Numbered from the stretch's first letter, positions 11,046 through 23,620 are shown. The stretch is 64,000 nucleotides of DNA from Ochotona curzoniae (GCF_017591425.1 NW_024466218.1:8796001-8860000); one strand, 5' to 3'. Notes: a model not told the origin generated them from the sequence alone. A program made the numbers and translations.

Positions 11046-11249
11046 ATAATCATCAGATCATACTCTGATGTGGACTTTTGCTTGCAAATCTAACCTTACA
11101 GATGCTTCTTCTCTATGAAGGAATTTAAGGCAAATGTAAGCCTGGTAAGGAACATTAGTATACATGAGGATAATGCTACTGAAGAGTATTCTATTTTCTG
11201 GTCTTTATGATCACATACTTCTGCACTTTAATGCTTGTTTTAATTTCTT

Positions 11250-11400
11250 GCCAGCTGAATGTCCTGGATAAGCCACTTTTATCTCCTTAGACCACAGTTT
11301 CCTCAGCTGTAAAACAGGGGTAAAGACATGATTCTTATGGGTTGTGCAAGACAATGGTCATTCTATATATGTTAGGCGTTATTGCTATTTTTATACCCAG
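11250..11400 (-). repeat. MIR, antisense
   Basis: The order 'aagccacttttatctcctta', 'cacagtttcctcagctgtaa', 'aacaggggtaaagac', then 'atgttaggcgttattgctat' follows the reverse complement of MIR from its 3' half to its head. This is one of the clearer MIR copies in the window. Confidence 0.75.
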
Positions 11401-12578
11401 AGAAACATAGTCTTCAGAAGCCATGAATAAGTTGGGTTTGTCTGTCTGGGCTAAATGTCTCTGGTAATACCTCTCTATTTAATGTTAGCAATTGATCTCT
11501 CAAAGTCAATTCACAGACAACCACGGAAGTCCCCAAGCAGAGATTAATGCCCCAGCAAGAACTGAAAGACAACACAAATGACTTTCCCTTCTATTCCTGT
11601 GTAGCAGCTTATAGGAGCATTAGAGTAGGATGTGTCATAAATTTTATACAGATACTGTACATTAAATATACATACTATTATACCCCATCTGGAATGAGAA
11701 TAGCATTAATTATGAGTATTACATGTCAGTCACTATTCTATAAACCAAACTGGGCTCATAATAAAGTCTACGCATGGTCTTCTGTTCTCCTTGTAAACAA
11801 GCGCGGAAGTCCTGTGGTGATCTATTAAAGGTTTTTCTGTATCTTTCCCCTGCTGCTTCTGATCCTTTTAGGCTCTTACAAGCAAACCGTTGATCATGGC
11901 TAAAAGCAGCTAAGTGCTTTCTTTCCTAGTGCTTAGCAGTTTCTCTGGAAGTCAGCAGACAATAATGTAGCCCTTAATAAAGACTCCGACCAAATTTAGT
12001 GAGTGGAGGAAAGAGCATGATATAAAGTTAAGGAAACATGGCCTTTCAAGAAGACTAATGAAGACAAATACTTTCAAGGTAATGTTTAAGTCATGTGGCT
12101 GTAAATGTTTTTCTTTGCAAATGGCTTTTGAATGTCAGTCCTTCAGAAAATAGAGTACTGAAAGAAATGAAATGAGCTAGTTGCATAAATGACAAGACTC
12201 AAATATTGTAACTTATACATAACAGATCTCAGCTTATAAGGTGATGGATAGACAGTTTTCTCTGAACCCATGGATAGAAATAAGAGCAAATTCTGAGTTT
12301 CTTCTCACTGTTCACCATAAAGGAAAAGATCCCTACACCAGGAGGTGTATTGTCCTTTTAGGTAGTCTGCCAAACAGAGGCCATATCCTTGCCTTTTTCC
12401 CAACAATTACTTTGACAGCATAGTCACTCTTGAAAGCTACTGTAAGTTCTAAAGAGACACATTAGTTGTAACCCAGGGTCAGCCAACAGTTTTCTTCTCT
12501 GCCCCTGCTGAACTGATATTCATCATTCTACCAAAAGCTTACTTTGGGGGCGTAGAATGATACAATTAAGAAATGAAA
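11401..12578. other. Unique DNA, nothing recognised
   Basis: 1.2 kb with no repeat I can name. ORFs of 93 codons (11547-11828) and 60 codons (12241-12423) have no recognisable domain and no plausible splice context; I treat them as chance. Confidence 0.4.
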
Positions 12579-12893
12579 TGCTGTGGGAGTGGTGCAGTAG
12601 TATAACAGGTCTGCTTCTCCATGTTCACTGCCAGCATCCCATAAGGGCACTGGTTCATGTTCTGGATGTCCCACTTCTGATCCAGCTCCCTGCTGATGGT
12701 CTGGAAAAGCAATACAGAATGGATCAAGACCTTGCAGCCTGTTTATATGTGGGAGGTCTTAAGGAAGCTCCTAGCTCCTGGCTTAGCTTCAGTCATCAGG
12801 GGACTGAGCCAGCCAGTGGGAGATCACTCTCTATCTCTCCTCTCTGTAATTCTGCCTTTCAAATAAAAACCAGTAAATCTTTTTTTAAAAAAT
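12579..12893 (+). mobile_element. CSINE, full-length, diverged
   Basis: The order is head 'gctgtgggagtggtgcagta', middle 'cagcatcccataagggcac', 'tgatccagctccctgctgat', the C/T-rich block 'ctctatctctcctctctg', and the tail 'tttcaaataaaaacc'. The 119-codon ORF at 12557-12916 is a reading through this SINE, not a gene. Confidence 0.85.
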
Positions 12894-12927
12894 GTCATAG
12901 TCGTGATAATATTTAAAAAATAAAGAG

Positions 12928-14804
12928 TATGCAGTTAGAGTTTTTTATTATTTCATTTTATGACAGTTTCATAGGCTCTGGGATTCCCCAAGTCCTCTCC
13001 CCAAGCCCCCCCCCCCCATATTGAATTCTTCCATAATATTAGAGTAGTACAGTTCATTACCAGTCATGACTCCTTCATTGCAGGCATGGAGCATGCAGAG
13101 TCCAGCATCTTATTGTCCAGATAAATTCAACAGTTTCATTGGGAAACCATCCTTGGTCTGAAAGTAGAGCTGGCAGAATATCATCCCCTCCAATGAAAAG
13201 CCACTACACAACTTCAACAACAGGAAGAAACATGGAAATTTACAACTTCATGAGGCTAATTGATATGGTATTGAGTGACCAATATGTTAGAAAATGCAAG
13301 TTCTTAACCATATCCTGTAACTACTTCATTGACATCTCAATTTTAATTTATATACAACCGACTGCCACAAACCTTAAAATAGCTGTAGGGTACTATTCAG
13401 CTGTCTTGTGTCTATTTTCATTTTTATATTTAGCAGCTTATAGTATTCAAGCATGATTTTTACTGAACTTGGCAAATTTTAGGATAGTCCAAACAGGCTT
13501 ATAACTCTAACAAGCCATATGGTAACGATTGAGGAACAGAACAGTTTTAGGAGGGGTGTGCAGAGAAATCTTCAATACCTTAGTGAGGAGTAACTGATCT
13601 TTGTGTCCTACCTAGTAAGGTATATGGGAGTCCAAGCTGACTTTTTCCTGTCTGTTATAAGCTTTCCTTATTGGTCTCTATCTATCTGATCTAATTTTGG
13701 GGGGCACTAGAGCGAACCTCATGGTCATTGCAAGAGAGGGTGGGGAGCCAAAATTGGAACTAATATGAGAGAAAGCTCCTCTCCTGTGTCTCAAAGGAAG
13801 TTTACTGTTCTTTTGTTTCTGAGGACCACTTAGGGCTCCTGGCTGTTGTTCCAATGACATTAGATCCTGTGAGGAAGGATCTGGGCTTCTTCCATCCCAC
13901 GTGGGAGATGCGATAGTGAATGGTTGACCTCAGAGTTCTCGGCCTACGAGGGCACTCCAGTTCTTTGTTATCTCCTTGGCATTTGGGATATATAGTACTT
14001 GCTGCCCATACTGGTAGTTCTTGGTGAGGTACTGGGAGTCTCTGGGGTTAGGATACAAGCCTCTTCCTGTCCTCCTGTTTCATTCTGGGTTCCCCCTGCT
14101 CTGTGTATATGACCTCCTGTTAAGAGGCTGTCAGGATTGTTCTTGGATCCCACTGTATGTCTTTATAAAAGTTTTTGCTAATGTCTAATGCAGATTCGAG
14201 TCTGCTGTCTATAAGTTACCTGTTACAGTCTTGATAGATTATACTTAACATCTTCCTCACACCCTCTAAGAAGGTGGAAGATTTCTCCGCTCTTCTGACC
14301 CATTGCGGAATAACATAGGGTATTAAAAGCATATCAGGCTTTTCAGTTCTTTGATGTAGATCATAAGCAGTCTGTCTCTCATTGATTATTGGTTCATTGG
14401 TTACATCACAATATTTTATTGTGTGTGATACAGGCTGTTTGTGGGTGTAATAATGTTAGAATTTACAGGTACTATTTTTAGGATTGACATAATTTCATCT
14501 TAAATTAAGGCAAACATGTGATATCTAACCTTTTGGGATTGGCTCATTTCCCTTAGCATAATGGTTTCCAATTGGGCCCATTTGGCCATGAAGAAATACA
14601 TTTCATTTTTTTTTTTTAATAGCGGAGTAGTATTCCATGGAGAAGATGAACCATAGCTTTCTTATCCAGTCTTCTGTTGATTGGCATTTCAGACGCTTCT
14701 CAGTTTTTGCAATTATTGATTGTGCTGCTATGAACATAGGGGTGCATGTTGGTTTCTCATGTAACATATGTATTGGATATATTCCTAGAAGTTATGCAAT
14801 TAAA
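12928..14804 (-). mobile_element. 5'-truncated L1 (copy A) with a long 3' UTR
   Basis: The element runs from about 12940 to 14792 on the minus strand between imperfect direct repeats: TATGCAGTTAGA (12928-12939) and TATGCAATTAAA (14793-14804), 10 of 12 matching. The right 290 bp is the last part of ORF2 (for example 'gtattccatgg' at 14630 aligns with the intact L1 near 37786). ORF2 ends at a TAA near 14503 after a reading HMFALI. The remaining 1.56 kb is 3' UTR. Its outer ~290 bp (12940-13230) is homologous to the 3' ends of copies B and C; the inner ~1.27 kb is not present in them. Confidence 0.85.
13006..13017 (+). repeat. C12 run in the L1 3' UTR
   Basis: Twelve C in a row on the plus strand (G run in L1 sense), in the 3'-terminal block of L1 copy A. 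G-rich tracts are common in mammalian L1 3' UTRs. Confidence 0.8.
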
Positions 14805-15902
14805 TTTTAAAATTGATTTATTTAAATTTTTACCTTCATTACTGTATCGCTATCACTCAATTTTAAAAAAAAATCTAGTTGAAGTTTGATTGGTCAATAG
14901 CTTTTAAATTTTTTTTATTTTAAATTTTGAATTTTATAGTACAATTCTATATAGTCTTGGATTTTCCTTTCGCCAATTCTCACTCTCCAACTGATTTTCG
15001 CCTTATTGTCACAACAGTACATTCCTTCATAAGGAGTTATGATTCCATCATTCTGCTATTTGAGTGTGCCCTAGCATTGCTGGTATAGACAGTGTAGGAC
15101 AGTCCATCAACCCATTGTCCAGATATATCCAAAACTTTCGTTGGGAGTCCATCTTTTATGTAGAAAAGGGATGCATGTTGCTTTGTGTCTTCACATCTGG
15201 ATATGGTAGTCTTCATTTATTTTAATATAATTAAATTATACTATAATAATTTAATAATTTAATTAATTGCATATAATTCCAATTTGCATATGGGTCCCTT
15301 ATGTTAGAGAGAACATACAGTACTTGTCTGTTTGGGATTGACTTATTTCACTGAACATAATGGTTTCTAGTTGGGACAATCTAGTTGCAAATTATATAAT
15401 TTCATTGTTTTTAAAGGTTGAATAAAATTCCATGGAGTAGATGTAGTACAGTTTCTTTAGCCACTCCTTTTTGGATGAGCATCTAGATTGTTTCAATGTC
15501 TTTGCTATTGTAAATTGTGCTGCTGTAAATATAGGACTACAGATTCCCTTCTCATATATAGTTTTCATTTCTATTGGGTATATTCCTAGGAGTGGGATAG
15601 GTTTATTTGTAATTCTCTAGGCACTTTCCATACTGATTTTCATAGTAGCTGTACTAACCTGAACTCCTGCCAGTAGTGAAGAAGGGTACATTTCTTCCCA
15701 CATCCAAGTCAGTGAGCAGGTGTTGTTACTTGAGTTCTGAATGTAGGCCAATCTCACTGGAGTTGGATGGTGCCTCAGTCTGGTTTTCATTTGTATCTCC
15801 CTGATGGTTAGGGAAGCTGAACAAATTTTCATGTCAGCTGTTTGAATGTGTTCTTTTGAAAAAAGGTCTGTTCATTTCCTCTACCTATTTTTTGACGGGT
15901 TG

Positions 15903-15904
15903 TT

Positions 15905-15951
<47 letters not shown>

Positions 15952-15952
15952 T
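15903..15952 (+). repeat. (TTTA)n microsatellite
   Basis: About 12 uninterrupted TTTA units inside the L1 copy B ORF2 region. It separates two parts of ORF2 homology, so it is an insertion or expansion relative to the intact L1 near 38275. Confidence 0.9.
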
Positions 15953-15997
15953 TCATTTTATTGTCCCTGGGTTTCTAAAGGTCTTGGTAAATCTTGC

Positions 15998-16172
15998 ATA
16001 TTAGTCCCCAGTGACTTGTATAGCATGTAAAAATATTCTCCCATTCTGTTGGTTGCTTCTTTACTTTGTTAATTGTCTCTTTGCTGGGATATTAGTCCCC
16101 TGTCACTTTTATGCTATGCAAAAATTTTCTCCCATTCTGTTGGTTGCTTCTTCACCATGTTAATTGTGTGTT
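15998..16172 (-). repeat. 91 bp tandem duplication inside L1 copy B
   Basis: Two units with a 91 bp period: 15998-16088 and 16089-16172. Both begin ATATTAGTCCCC and contain 'tctcccattctgttggttgc'. The intact L1 has this block once (near 38325-38400), so the duplication arose in this copy or its lineage. Confidence 0.8.
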
Positions 16173-19100
16173 TTGCGTTTTAGTTTGATGTAGTCTCATT
16201 TGTTTATTTGTCTTTGACATCCTATGCTTTTGGCATCTTTTCTAAGAAGACTTTCCCCATTCCTGTATCTTGGAGTGTGCTTCCTATGTTTTCCTTTAAT
16301 AGTTTCATGGTTTCTGGGTGTAGATTTAGGTCCTTGAACCATTTATAGCTGATTCTTATATAATATAACAGGTGTCGGTCTTGCTTCTTAATTCTGTAGG
16401 CTGCTATAAAATTGTCCCAATAGGGTTTGTGAATAGAGCAACCTTTTTTCCCTGGATTGCTTCAGTTTTCTTGTCAAATATTAGTTGCCTATACATGTGT
16501 GGACTCCCTTGTGGTGTTTTGAATTCTACTCCATTGATCTGCTCTGTTTCTCTATCATACCAGACTGGTTTTGATGACCACTTTCAGTCGTGAGGTGTGG
16601 AATTGTGATTTTTATTCTTCGGAATAGCTTTGGCTATTGGTGGTCTCTTGTGTTTACAGATGAACTTATGTATCTTTTTTCTATTTCTGAGAAGAATGCT
16701 GTAAGGATTTTGTTTGGGATTGCATTGAATCTGCATATTGTTTTTGGTAATATGGACATTTTGATGTTGATCCTGCCAATCCAGGAACATGGTAAGATTC
16801 TCCATTTTTCAATGTCTTCTTCTATTACCTTTTTAAATGTTTCATAGTTTTCGTCATAGAGGTCTTCCACACCACATATTTAGTTAGCATAATTCCTAGG
16901 TATTTAAGATTCCCCTCTGCTATTTTAAAGGGGACTGTACTTACAATTTCTTTCTCATCCATGGAATTATTTGTGTACACTAATGCCATTGACTTGTGTT
17001 CATTAATTTTGTATCCTGCTAACCTGCCTAAGTCTCCTATGAGTTCTAGTAGTTTCTTGACTGAGTCCTTTGATTCTCCTATGTAGAGAATCATGTCATC
17101 TGCAAATAGAGATTTTCAGTTCCTCATTTCCAATTTGGATTCCTTTAATTCCTTTTGCTTGCCTAATATCTCTGGCAAGGACTTCCAATACTATATTGAA
17201 GAGTAGTGGTGACAGTGGACATTCCTCTGTAGTTGCATATTTTAGTGGGACGGCTTCCAATCTTTCCCGCTTTAGATTGATGCTGGCATTGGGTTTTTCA
17301 TAAATTCCTTTGATTGTGTTGTAGAATGTTCCTTCTATGCTTATCTTGCTTAGGGTTTTCAGCATGAAGTGGTGTTGGATTTTATCAAATGCCTTCTCTT
17401 CATCTATTGAGAGGATCATAAGTTTTTTATTTTTCATTTTATTGATATGATGTATTACATTTATTGATTTGCAAATGTTGAGCCATCCCTGCATCGTAGG
17501 ATGAATTCCACCTGGTCTGGGTGAATGATCTGCCTGATGTACTGTTGGTTCTTGTTGGGTAGTATTTTATTGAGAATCTTTGTGTCTATGTTCATCAAGG
17601 ATATCGGTCTGTAGTTCTCTTTTTCTGATGTTTCTCTATCTGGCTTTGGTATTAAGGTGATATTGGCTTTATGGAAAGAGTTTGGAAGGATTGCTGCTCT
17701 TTCTATTGTTTGGAAAAGCTAGTTCCTCTTGAAACTTTTGGTAGAATTCAGCAGTGAAGCCATCTGGTCCAGGACTTTTCTTAGTTGGGAGGTCTTTAAT
17801 TACTAATTCAATCTCAGTGCATCTTATTGGTCTATTAAGATTGTTAATTGCTTCTTAATTCAATTTTGGTGGACTGTATCTGTCCAAATATTTATCTATC
17901 TCTTCTAGGTCTTCTGATTTGTTTGCACATAATTGCTTGTAATAATTCCTAATAGTACTCTATTTCTGAGGTATCTTGTTACATTTACTTTCTCATTTCT
18001 GATGCTATTGATGCTTATTGTCTCCTTGTTTTCTTTAGTTGAACTAGTGAGGAGTCTATTTTGTTGATTTTTCTCAAAGAACCAGCTCTTCGATTCATTG
18101 ATCTTATGTATAGTTCTCTTGGTCTCCTATTTGTTTATTTTATACTTATTTTGATTATTTCTTTTTTCTTACAAATCTTAGGATTTTTTGCTGTTGTTTT
18201 TCTAGTTTCTATAACTGTAATGTTAGCACATTTACTTGATGTTTTTCTAGTTTCTTATCATAAGCATTGCTTGAGATGAAGTTTCCTCTTAACACTGCCT
18301 TGATTGTGTCCCATAGGTTTTGATATGTTGTGTAGTTGCTTTCATTTGTTTCAAGCAATTTTTTAATTTCCCTTTTGATTTCCTCTCTAATCCATTTCCC
18401 ATTTAGTAACATTTTATTCAGTCTCCATGTGTTTGCAAGTCTTCCTGGGTGTTTTGACTTCTAGGTTTCTAGCTTCACACCTCGATGGTCTGAGAATATA
18501 CATGGTGTAATTTCGATTTTTAAAAATGTGCTGAGGTTTGTTTTGTGGTCTATAACATGGTCAATTCTGGAGAAGGTTCCATTCACTGATGAAAAAAAGT
18601 GTATTCTCTATCTGTAGGATGAATGGTTTCATAGATATCAACTAAGTCCATTTGCTCTAGTTCTGTTCTTGGTTGAGTTCTGTTGTTTCTTTGCTGAGTT
18701 TCTGTTTTTATTAATCTTTCAATTGATGTTAATGGGGTATTAAGGTCACCCACTATGATTGCATTGGAGTCTATTTCTCTCTTTAAGTCCATTAATGTTT
18801 GTTTCACATAGCTAGGTGCCTTGGCATTTGGCACATATATATATTAATTATGGTGGTTTCCTCTTGCTGAATGGATCCCTTGATCTTTATATGGTATCTT
18901 TCTTTATCTCTTTTAATGTTTTTCACATCAAAGTCTATATCATCTGATATAAGAATGGCTACTCCCACACATTTTCCTTACCATTCACTTGGAATAGCTT
19001 CTTCCATCCTTTCACTTTCAGTTTCCTTCGATCTTTGTTGGTGAGATGTGTCTCCTATAAGCAGCAGATAGATGAATTTTTGTTTTTTGATCCAGTCCTC

Positions 19101-19255
19101 TAATCTTTTGTGTTTTCCCATGAAAAGTTTGAGTGATGCCCTGGTCTAGAATATAGCTAATTGATATAGCCTGGTTATCGTAGTGTTCATTCATTTTTGT
19201 GTACAAATTATGACACAGCTAGTCTCATAATTCCTCTACCTGTTTTCCCCTTTAC

Positions 19256-20614
19256 CTATTCTGATAGAATGCTGAATTTCTCAAAAATTTATACCTGAAA
19301 GTCTTTGAGGAATTTTTAAAAAAATGTGCCCCTGAGATGTTGCTATTGATGCTCTTACTATGTTGATATTTATCATGGGATAAAATGAACAAGTATGTTG
19401 GCTTACTTTATTTATTTAGATTTTGGCATGGAGTAAGGAAATGAAGTAAGATGTAAAGAATTAAATAGCAACAATGTAGCCTTAATTATGATAGGAAATA
19501 TTAATTGGATCTTAGTGTTTTTAACTCTGTTTTCTGCAAAGACTGAGAAGCAGTGATGATTTGAATAGCGACCAGAATCCTTAGCATTTAATTTTATTAT
19601 GAAGAAATGGTTGATGATGGATACAGGATAAGAGCTCTGCATATCATAAAGCAAGTAGGCAACCCAAAAGTAATAGGCATGAATTACTGGACTCAGGAGC
19701 CAACTCAGTGGGCTCTCCTTGGCTAATTTAAAATGCAATATTTGAATTGGATTGGAATTCATTAAATAAATTCATGGACTAACCTATTGATCATACTAGA
19801 AGGTACCTGGAAGCCTATTTAGTATTATAAGAACTGGCAAGCAGAGAAAATTTCAAGCATCATCCTGCCTTTTTAAAAAACAGAATATAAATATATCTTC
19901 AAGTAACTAAATATTTGATATAGTAAAATATCCTTTACTAGAAGTAACTGCATTCCAACTAAGCAATGAACATAAACTTAGAAGAGGATGTCAACAATTG
20001 ACAGAATATGAATTTAAAGGCAAGTTATTTTGATGTAAAATGCAATTTTCCATGAATTTTTTCAAGATCTCCTATGTCACTGTTACATACTCTTACTAAT
20101 TGGTAGGTCTAGCGTCATAGAAACAGCAACCCAAAATGTCCTTTCTGATGAAGGTACCCACTATCACCTGTGGAGTATTCTGGACGAAATGTGAACTGAA
20201 GTAATCTAGACAAAATAAGAGCAAATTTACAAGTACAGAAGACAGAAGAATATGTTTGACAATGCTGTAACGATGCCCTATGACCGTTTAGACAGTGGGC
20301 ACAGTATCTTCAATCAGAAACTAGAGAGAAATCTCAGAGTTTAAGAGGGCAATCGAAGATAAAAGAGAGCAAAATAAAAAACACACAAAGGCTTTGTATT
20401 AGTTTAATTTTGATCCTGATTTAGCCAAACTTGTGCAATAATAATATGGAAAATTGCAGCACATTGATACTAAGCATTTATTATTTGTTTTAGGTTGCTA
20501 ATCGGTAGTTTCAATGCTTTGAGAGCAATCTTAGCTATGAGAGATAACTAATGACAGTGCTACAAATGAAGTGATTTATGTGACTGACTTGCTTCTACAT
20601 AATCCAAGCTTGGA
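19256..20614. other. Unique DNA, nothing recognised
   Basis: 1.36 kb, AT-rich. The 116-codon minus-strand ORF at 19412-19762 shows no domain or repeat homology and is probably chance. Confidence 0.4.
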
Positions 20615-20908
20615 AGCGGCATTTGGCCTAGTCGTCCAAACACTGGCACTCCATGTCAGAGTGTCTAGGTTTAGCATCCAGCTCCAGCCCTTGACTGTCA
20701 TTCCCTGCTAGTGTGGACTGTGAGAGCAACAGTGAGTGCTCAAGGGATTGTTTTCTTGCCACACACTTGGAAGACCTAGATTGAGTTCCTTTTATTGGCT
20801 CTGACCTTTGCCCAGCATTGACTGTCATGAGAACTTGGGGATTGGGTCTCTGTCTCTCTTGCTTTCACTCCATTCTCCTATCCCCCTTTTCCTTTCCACT
20901 TTCTTTCT
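20615..20908 (+). mobile_element. CSINE, older subfamily
   Basis: The head 'gcggcatttggcctagtcgt' and the middle 'ttggaagacctagattgagt' (20767-20786) mark an older lagomorph SINE subfamily, distinct from the 'cccatatggg' type. It ends in a C/T-rich block, and the A tail is lost or merged with the next SINE's tail. Confidence 0.75.
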
Positions 20909-21241
20909 TTTTTAAAAAAAATTTATTTTATTTTTATTAGAAAGTCAGATATACAGAGAGGAGGAGAGACAGAGAGGAAGTTCTTCTGTCGAATGATTCA
21001 TTGCCTAAGTGGCTGCAATGGCTCGAGCTGAGCCAATCTGAAGCCAGGAGCTTGGAGCCTCTTTCAGGTCTCCTCTGTGAGGTGCATGGTCCCAAGGCTT
21101 TGGGCCATCCTCGATTGCTTTTCCAGGCTACAAGCAGGGAGTGGATGGAAAGTGGAGCTGCTGGGACACAAACCAGTGCCCTTATAGGGTCCTTGCATGT
21201 TCAATGCGAGGACTTTAGCCACTGTGCTACCGTGCTGGCTC
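20909..21241 (-). mobile_element. CSINE, full-length, minus, tail-to-tail with its neighbour
   Basis: The tail at the left (TTTTTTAAAAAAAATTTATT) abuts the 3' end of the forward SINE at 20615. The body reads 'gaagccaggagcttggagcc' and 'aagcagggagtggatgg', and the head 'gctaccgtgctggct' is at the right. The two elements form an inverted pair that could fold as a hairpin in RNA, though the subfamilies differ. Confidence 0.85.
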
Positions 21242-21415
21242 TCTTCTCCACTTTTCAAATAAAGAAATAAGTGGAATCTAGAAGGAGTTAATAGATATGG
21301 GTATAAATAAAACAAAATTGACCATGAATAGATAATTGTTGAAATTAGGGCATGGATACATGGGAATTCACTTTAATCTTCTGTTCCATTTTTTCATGTG
21401 TTTAAAAATGTCTTT

Positions 21416-21730
21416 GGGACAGGCATGATGACTTGGCAGGCTAATCCTCTACTTGCCAGTGCCAGCATCCCATGTGTGTGCCAGTTTGTGTCCTGACTTC
21501 TCTACTTCTGATCAAGTTTCCTGCTTATAGCCTGGGGAAGCAACAGAGTCTGGCTTGAGCCCTTGGACCCACATGGGAGGCCCAGAAGAAGCTTCTAGAT
21601 CCTGGCTTTGAAGAGGCTCAGCTCTGGCCCTTGCGGCCATTTGGGGAGTGATTTGGCAGGTGGATGATGTCTCTCTGCCTCTCCTCTTTGTCAATCTGCT
21701 TTCCAGATAAAAATAAAGAAAATTTTAAAG
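21416..21730 (+). mobile_element. CSINE, full-length
   Basis: The order is head 'cgggacaggcatgatgactt'-like (21418-21436), 'agcatcccatgtgtgtgcca', 'ggccatttggggagtgattt', C/T-rich 'ctctctgcctctcctcttt', and tail 'agataaaaataaag'. It is moderately diverged. The 60-codon minus-strand ORF over it is a shadow. Confidence 0.85.
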
Positions 21731-23290
21731 GAAAATGATAAGAAAGTTTTAAATTGTACCTTTAACTTATTCTGTTGGGACAATGGACGGATGACATTTG
21801 CATGGACTTCTTAGGATATTCCTCAACAAATTCCCTTCCATTTCCTCTCAGCATATTTCAAGCAAGCATGTTTTGTTGCTATTAAAGGTAACTATTAACA
21901 ATGATGGATCTAAGAGTTCCTATCATAACAGAATGTCTACATGGTGGGGTACTGAATATTTATTCTCCCCAAACTGATCATAACTTTTTAATATTTATTT
22001 TACAAAAGTGAGATCATTCAGAGCATGTTGTTATTCTACATTTTTCTATTAATATAATCTACCATGACTGTTTTTATCTGAATAAATATACTTTTCATAA
22101 CATTTTTAAATGGTTCCTGGTATTCTGTAATATAGATGAGATTATGACTTATAAAATGACTTTATTATAAAAACAAATGCATACATCCAAAAAAATAATA
22201 GCCATTTGGTTGTAAGCCAAAATTTCTGATGCTGTTTGGCTAGATTGCTCTAAAAGCTTTCTCATTTTCCTCTTTTTATTTTTAAGATTTCATTTATTTC
22301 ATGAAGGATTACCCAGGAAGAGGAGCCCTGTATGGGAATATAAACATATATTTATCTTAAAACCCGATAACAAATAAAATGGTATGCTACAATCTCAGGA
22401 TTCACAGGCTTTTTATTGTAGAATAGGATTTGTGACATAAATGAAGATAATGGATTATTGTAGTTTGGGTGCAATTCCTGGAGCTGGAAATGGGACAACT
22501 GCCAGGTGAGGAAGGATGAGAGCTCTACTGGATACAGTGCTATGCTGGGGCTTGCTCATGTGATTCTTGAGACTCCACTGTGTGCAACTTTCCCCAACCG
22601 TGTGTTCAAGGATATTGCTTTAGTAGTTTGAAGTTGGGGAAAGTATTTAAATGAGGGCATCTTTTTAATATTGCAGACTATTTCGTTAAATATTCATCAG
22701 TGTCTGACTATCTCCAGTGCCACTATTCTGTTTGGATGCTCCTGTTCAGACCACAACAGGACAGTGTAAAAAGGCTGGGATGCCTTGGGTCAACAGAAAA
22801 CAAAATCCCAGGAAACTACCAAAATACACTTGTACCATCGTTTATTGATAGATTAAATTTAGGTATTATCAATAGACTTCTTACTATGTCACCCAAGCTT
22901 TGGTTATCGTCTGTCTCACTCACGGCCCTACATTCTTAGAATATTCTTAAGTCAATATTCAGTGTTTACATTATGTTGACTGATTCACAGCTCAGCTAAG
23001 AGCAGTGTGGTGATAATAGTTCCTTACCTGACCTGCTTTTCTGACTTTTTCAGAAATTGATTATTGATTCACTTTTGTTTTGCATAATCTTCAATACAGG
23101 ACTAATTATTCCTAGTTAGTTAGCAGTGTATTTTATAAAATAGTTCCCAATGTTTTTTTTTTTCCATATAATCAAAGTTCTTTTCAGTTTTCCAGGAGCC
23201 ATCTCTTCTAGAAAATTTCATTCTTCAACCACAAACTAGACTGGTTAATTTTTGTATCTGTGAAATAACTATTGTGGGATTTTTCTTCCT
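21731..23290. other. No gene; weak old-L1 text at about 22030-22150
   Basis: 'aacatttttaaatggttcct' and the text after it resemble the antisense of old L1M 3' ends, too short to be sure. At 22275-22345 'aagatttcatttatttcatg' may be the tail of a decayed SINE. The 79-codon ORF at 22700-22939 has no domain. Confidence 0.35.
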
Positions 23291-23620
23291 TTTAAAAAAG
23301 ATTTACTTATTTTTATTGGAAAGACAGGTATACAAAAGAAGATATATAGAGAAAGATCTTCCATCTGCAGGTTCACTCCCCAAATAGCTGCAATGGCCGG
23401 AGCTGAGCTGGTCCGAAGCCAGGAGCCCCGAGTTTCTTCTGGGTCTCCCATGTGGACACAGGGTCCCAAGGCTTTGAGCTATCCTGGACTGCTTTCTCAG
23501 TCACATTATCAGGGAACTGGATGGGAAGTGTAGCAACCTGGATTAGAACCAGCTCTCATATGAAATACCGGCGTGTGCAAAGCAAGGACATTTAGCTGCT
23601 AGGCTATCGCAGCGGGCACC
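23291..23620 (-). mobile_element. CSINE, full-length, minus
   Basis: The tail 'tttaaaaaagatttacttat' is at the left. Then come 'gaaagacaggtatac', 'ggccggagctgagctggtcc' (23395-23414), 'tgggtctcccatgtggac', and the head 'tatcgcagcgggcacc' at the right (23605-23620). It retains a few CpGs, so it is relatively young. Confidence 0.88.

Larger units (their letters stand above)
15305..19215 (-). pseudogene. L1 ORF2 pseudogene (copy B)
   Basis: This is the disabled coding part of L1 copy B. At least six separate frames are needed to follow the ORF2 homology. The longest surviving piece is 132 residues (17096-17494), covering the reverse transcriptase palm start; its 'GTRQG' motif is altered to 'ATTEE'. 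The cysteine-rich C-terminal region survives only as CSLTWMWEE-like text near 15690. No product is expected. Confidence 0.8.
14905..19255 (-). mobile_element. Degraded L1 (copy B), ORF2 region plus 3' UTR
   Basis: An old minus-strand L1 parallel to the intact copy over nearly the whole of ORF2. The 3' end is T-rich at about 14905-14930 and the 3' UTR is about 400 bp. ORF2 sequence runs from about 15305 to the right edge. Recognisable blocks in order from the right: endonuclease VGDLNTPL (near 18760), reverse transcriptase [12 protein letters not shown] and [15 protein letters not shown] (17096-17494), AGYKINEHKS (near 17010), and the C-terminal part around 15617-15832. They are broken by frameshifts and stops. 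The YADD box is disrupted. It carries an internal (TTTA)n run and a 91 bp duplication. The right edge is approximate. Confidence 0.85.

Noticed and set aside
12557..12916. 119-codon ORF
   Set aside because: It reads through a CSINE (12579-12893).
19412..19762. 116-codon minus-strand ORF right of L1 copy B
   Set aside because: It does not align with L1 ORF1 or ORF2 as seen in the intact copy, and shows no other domain.
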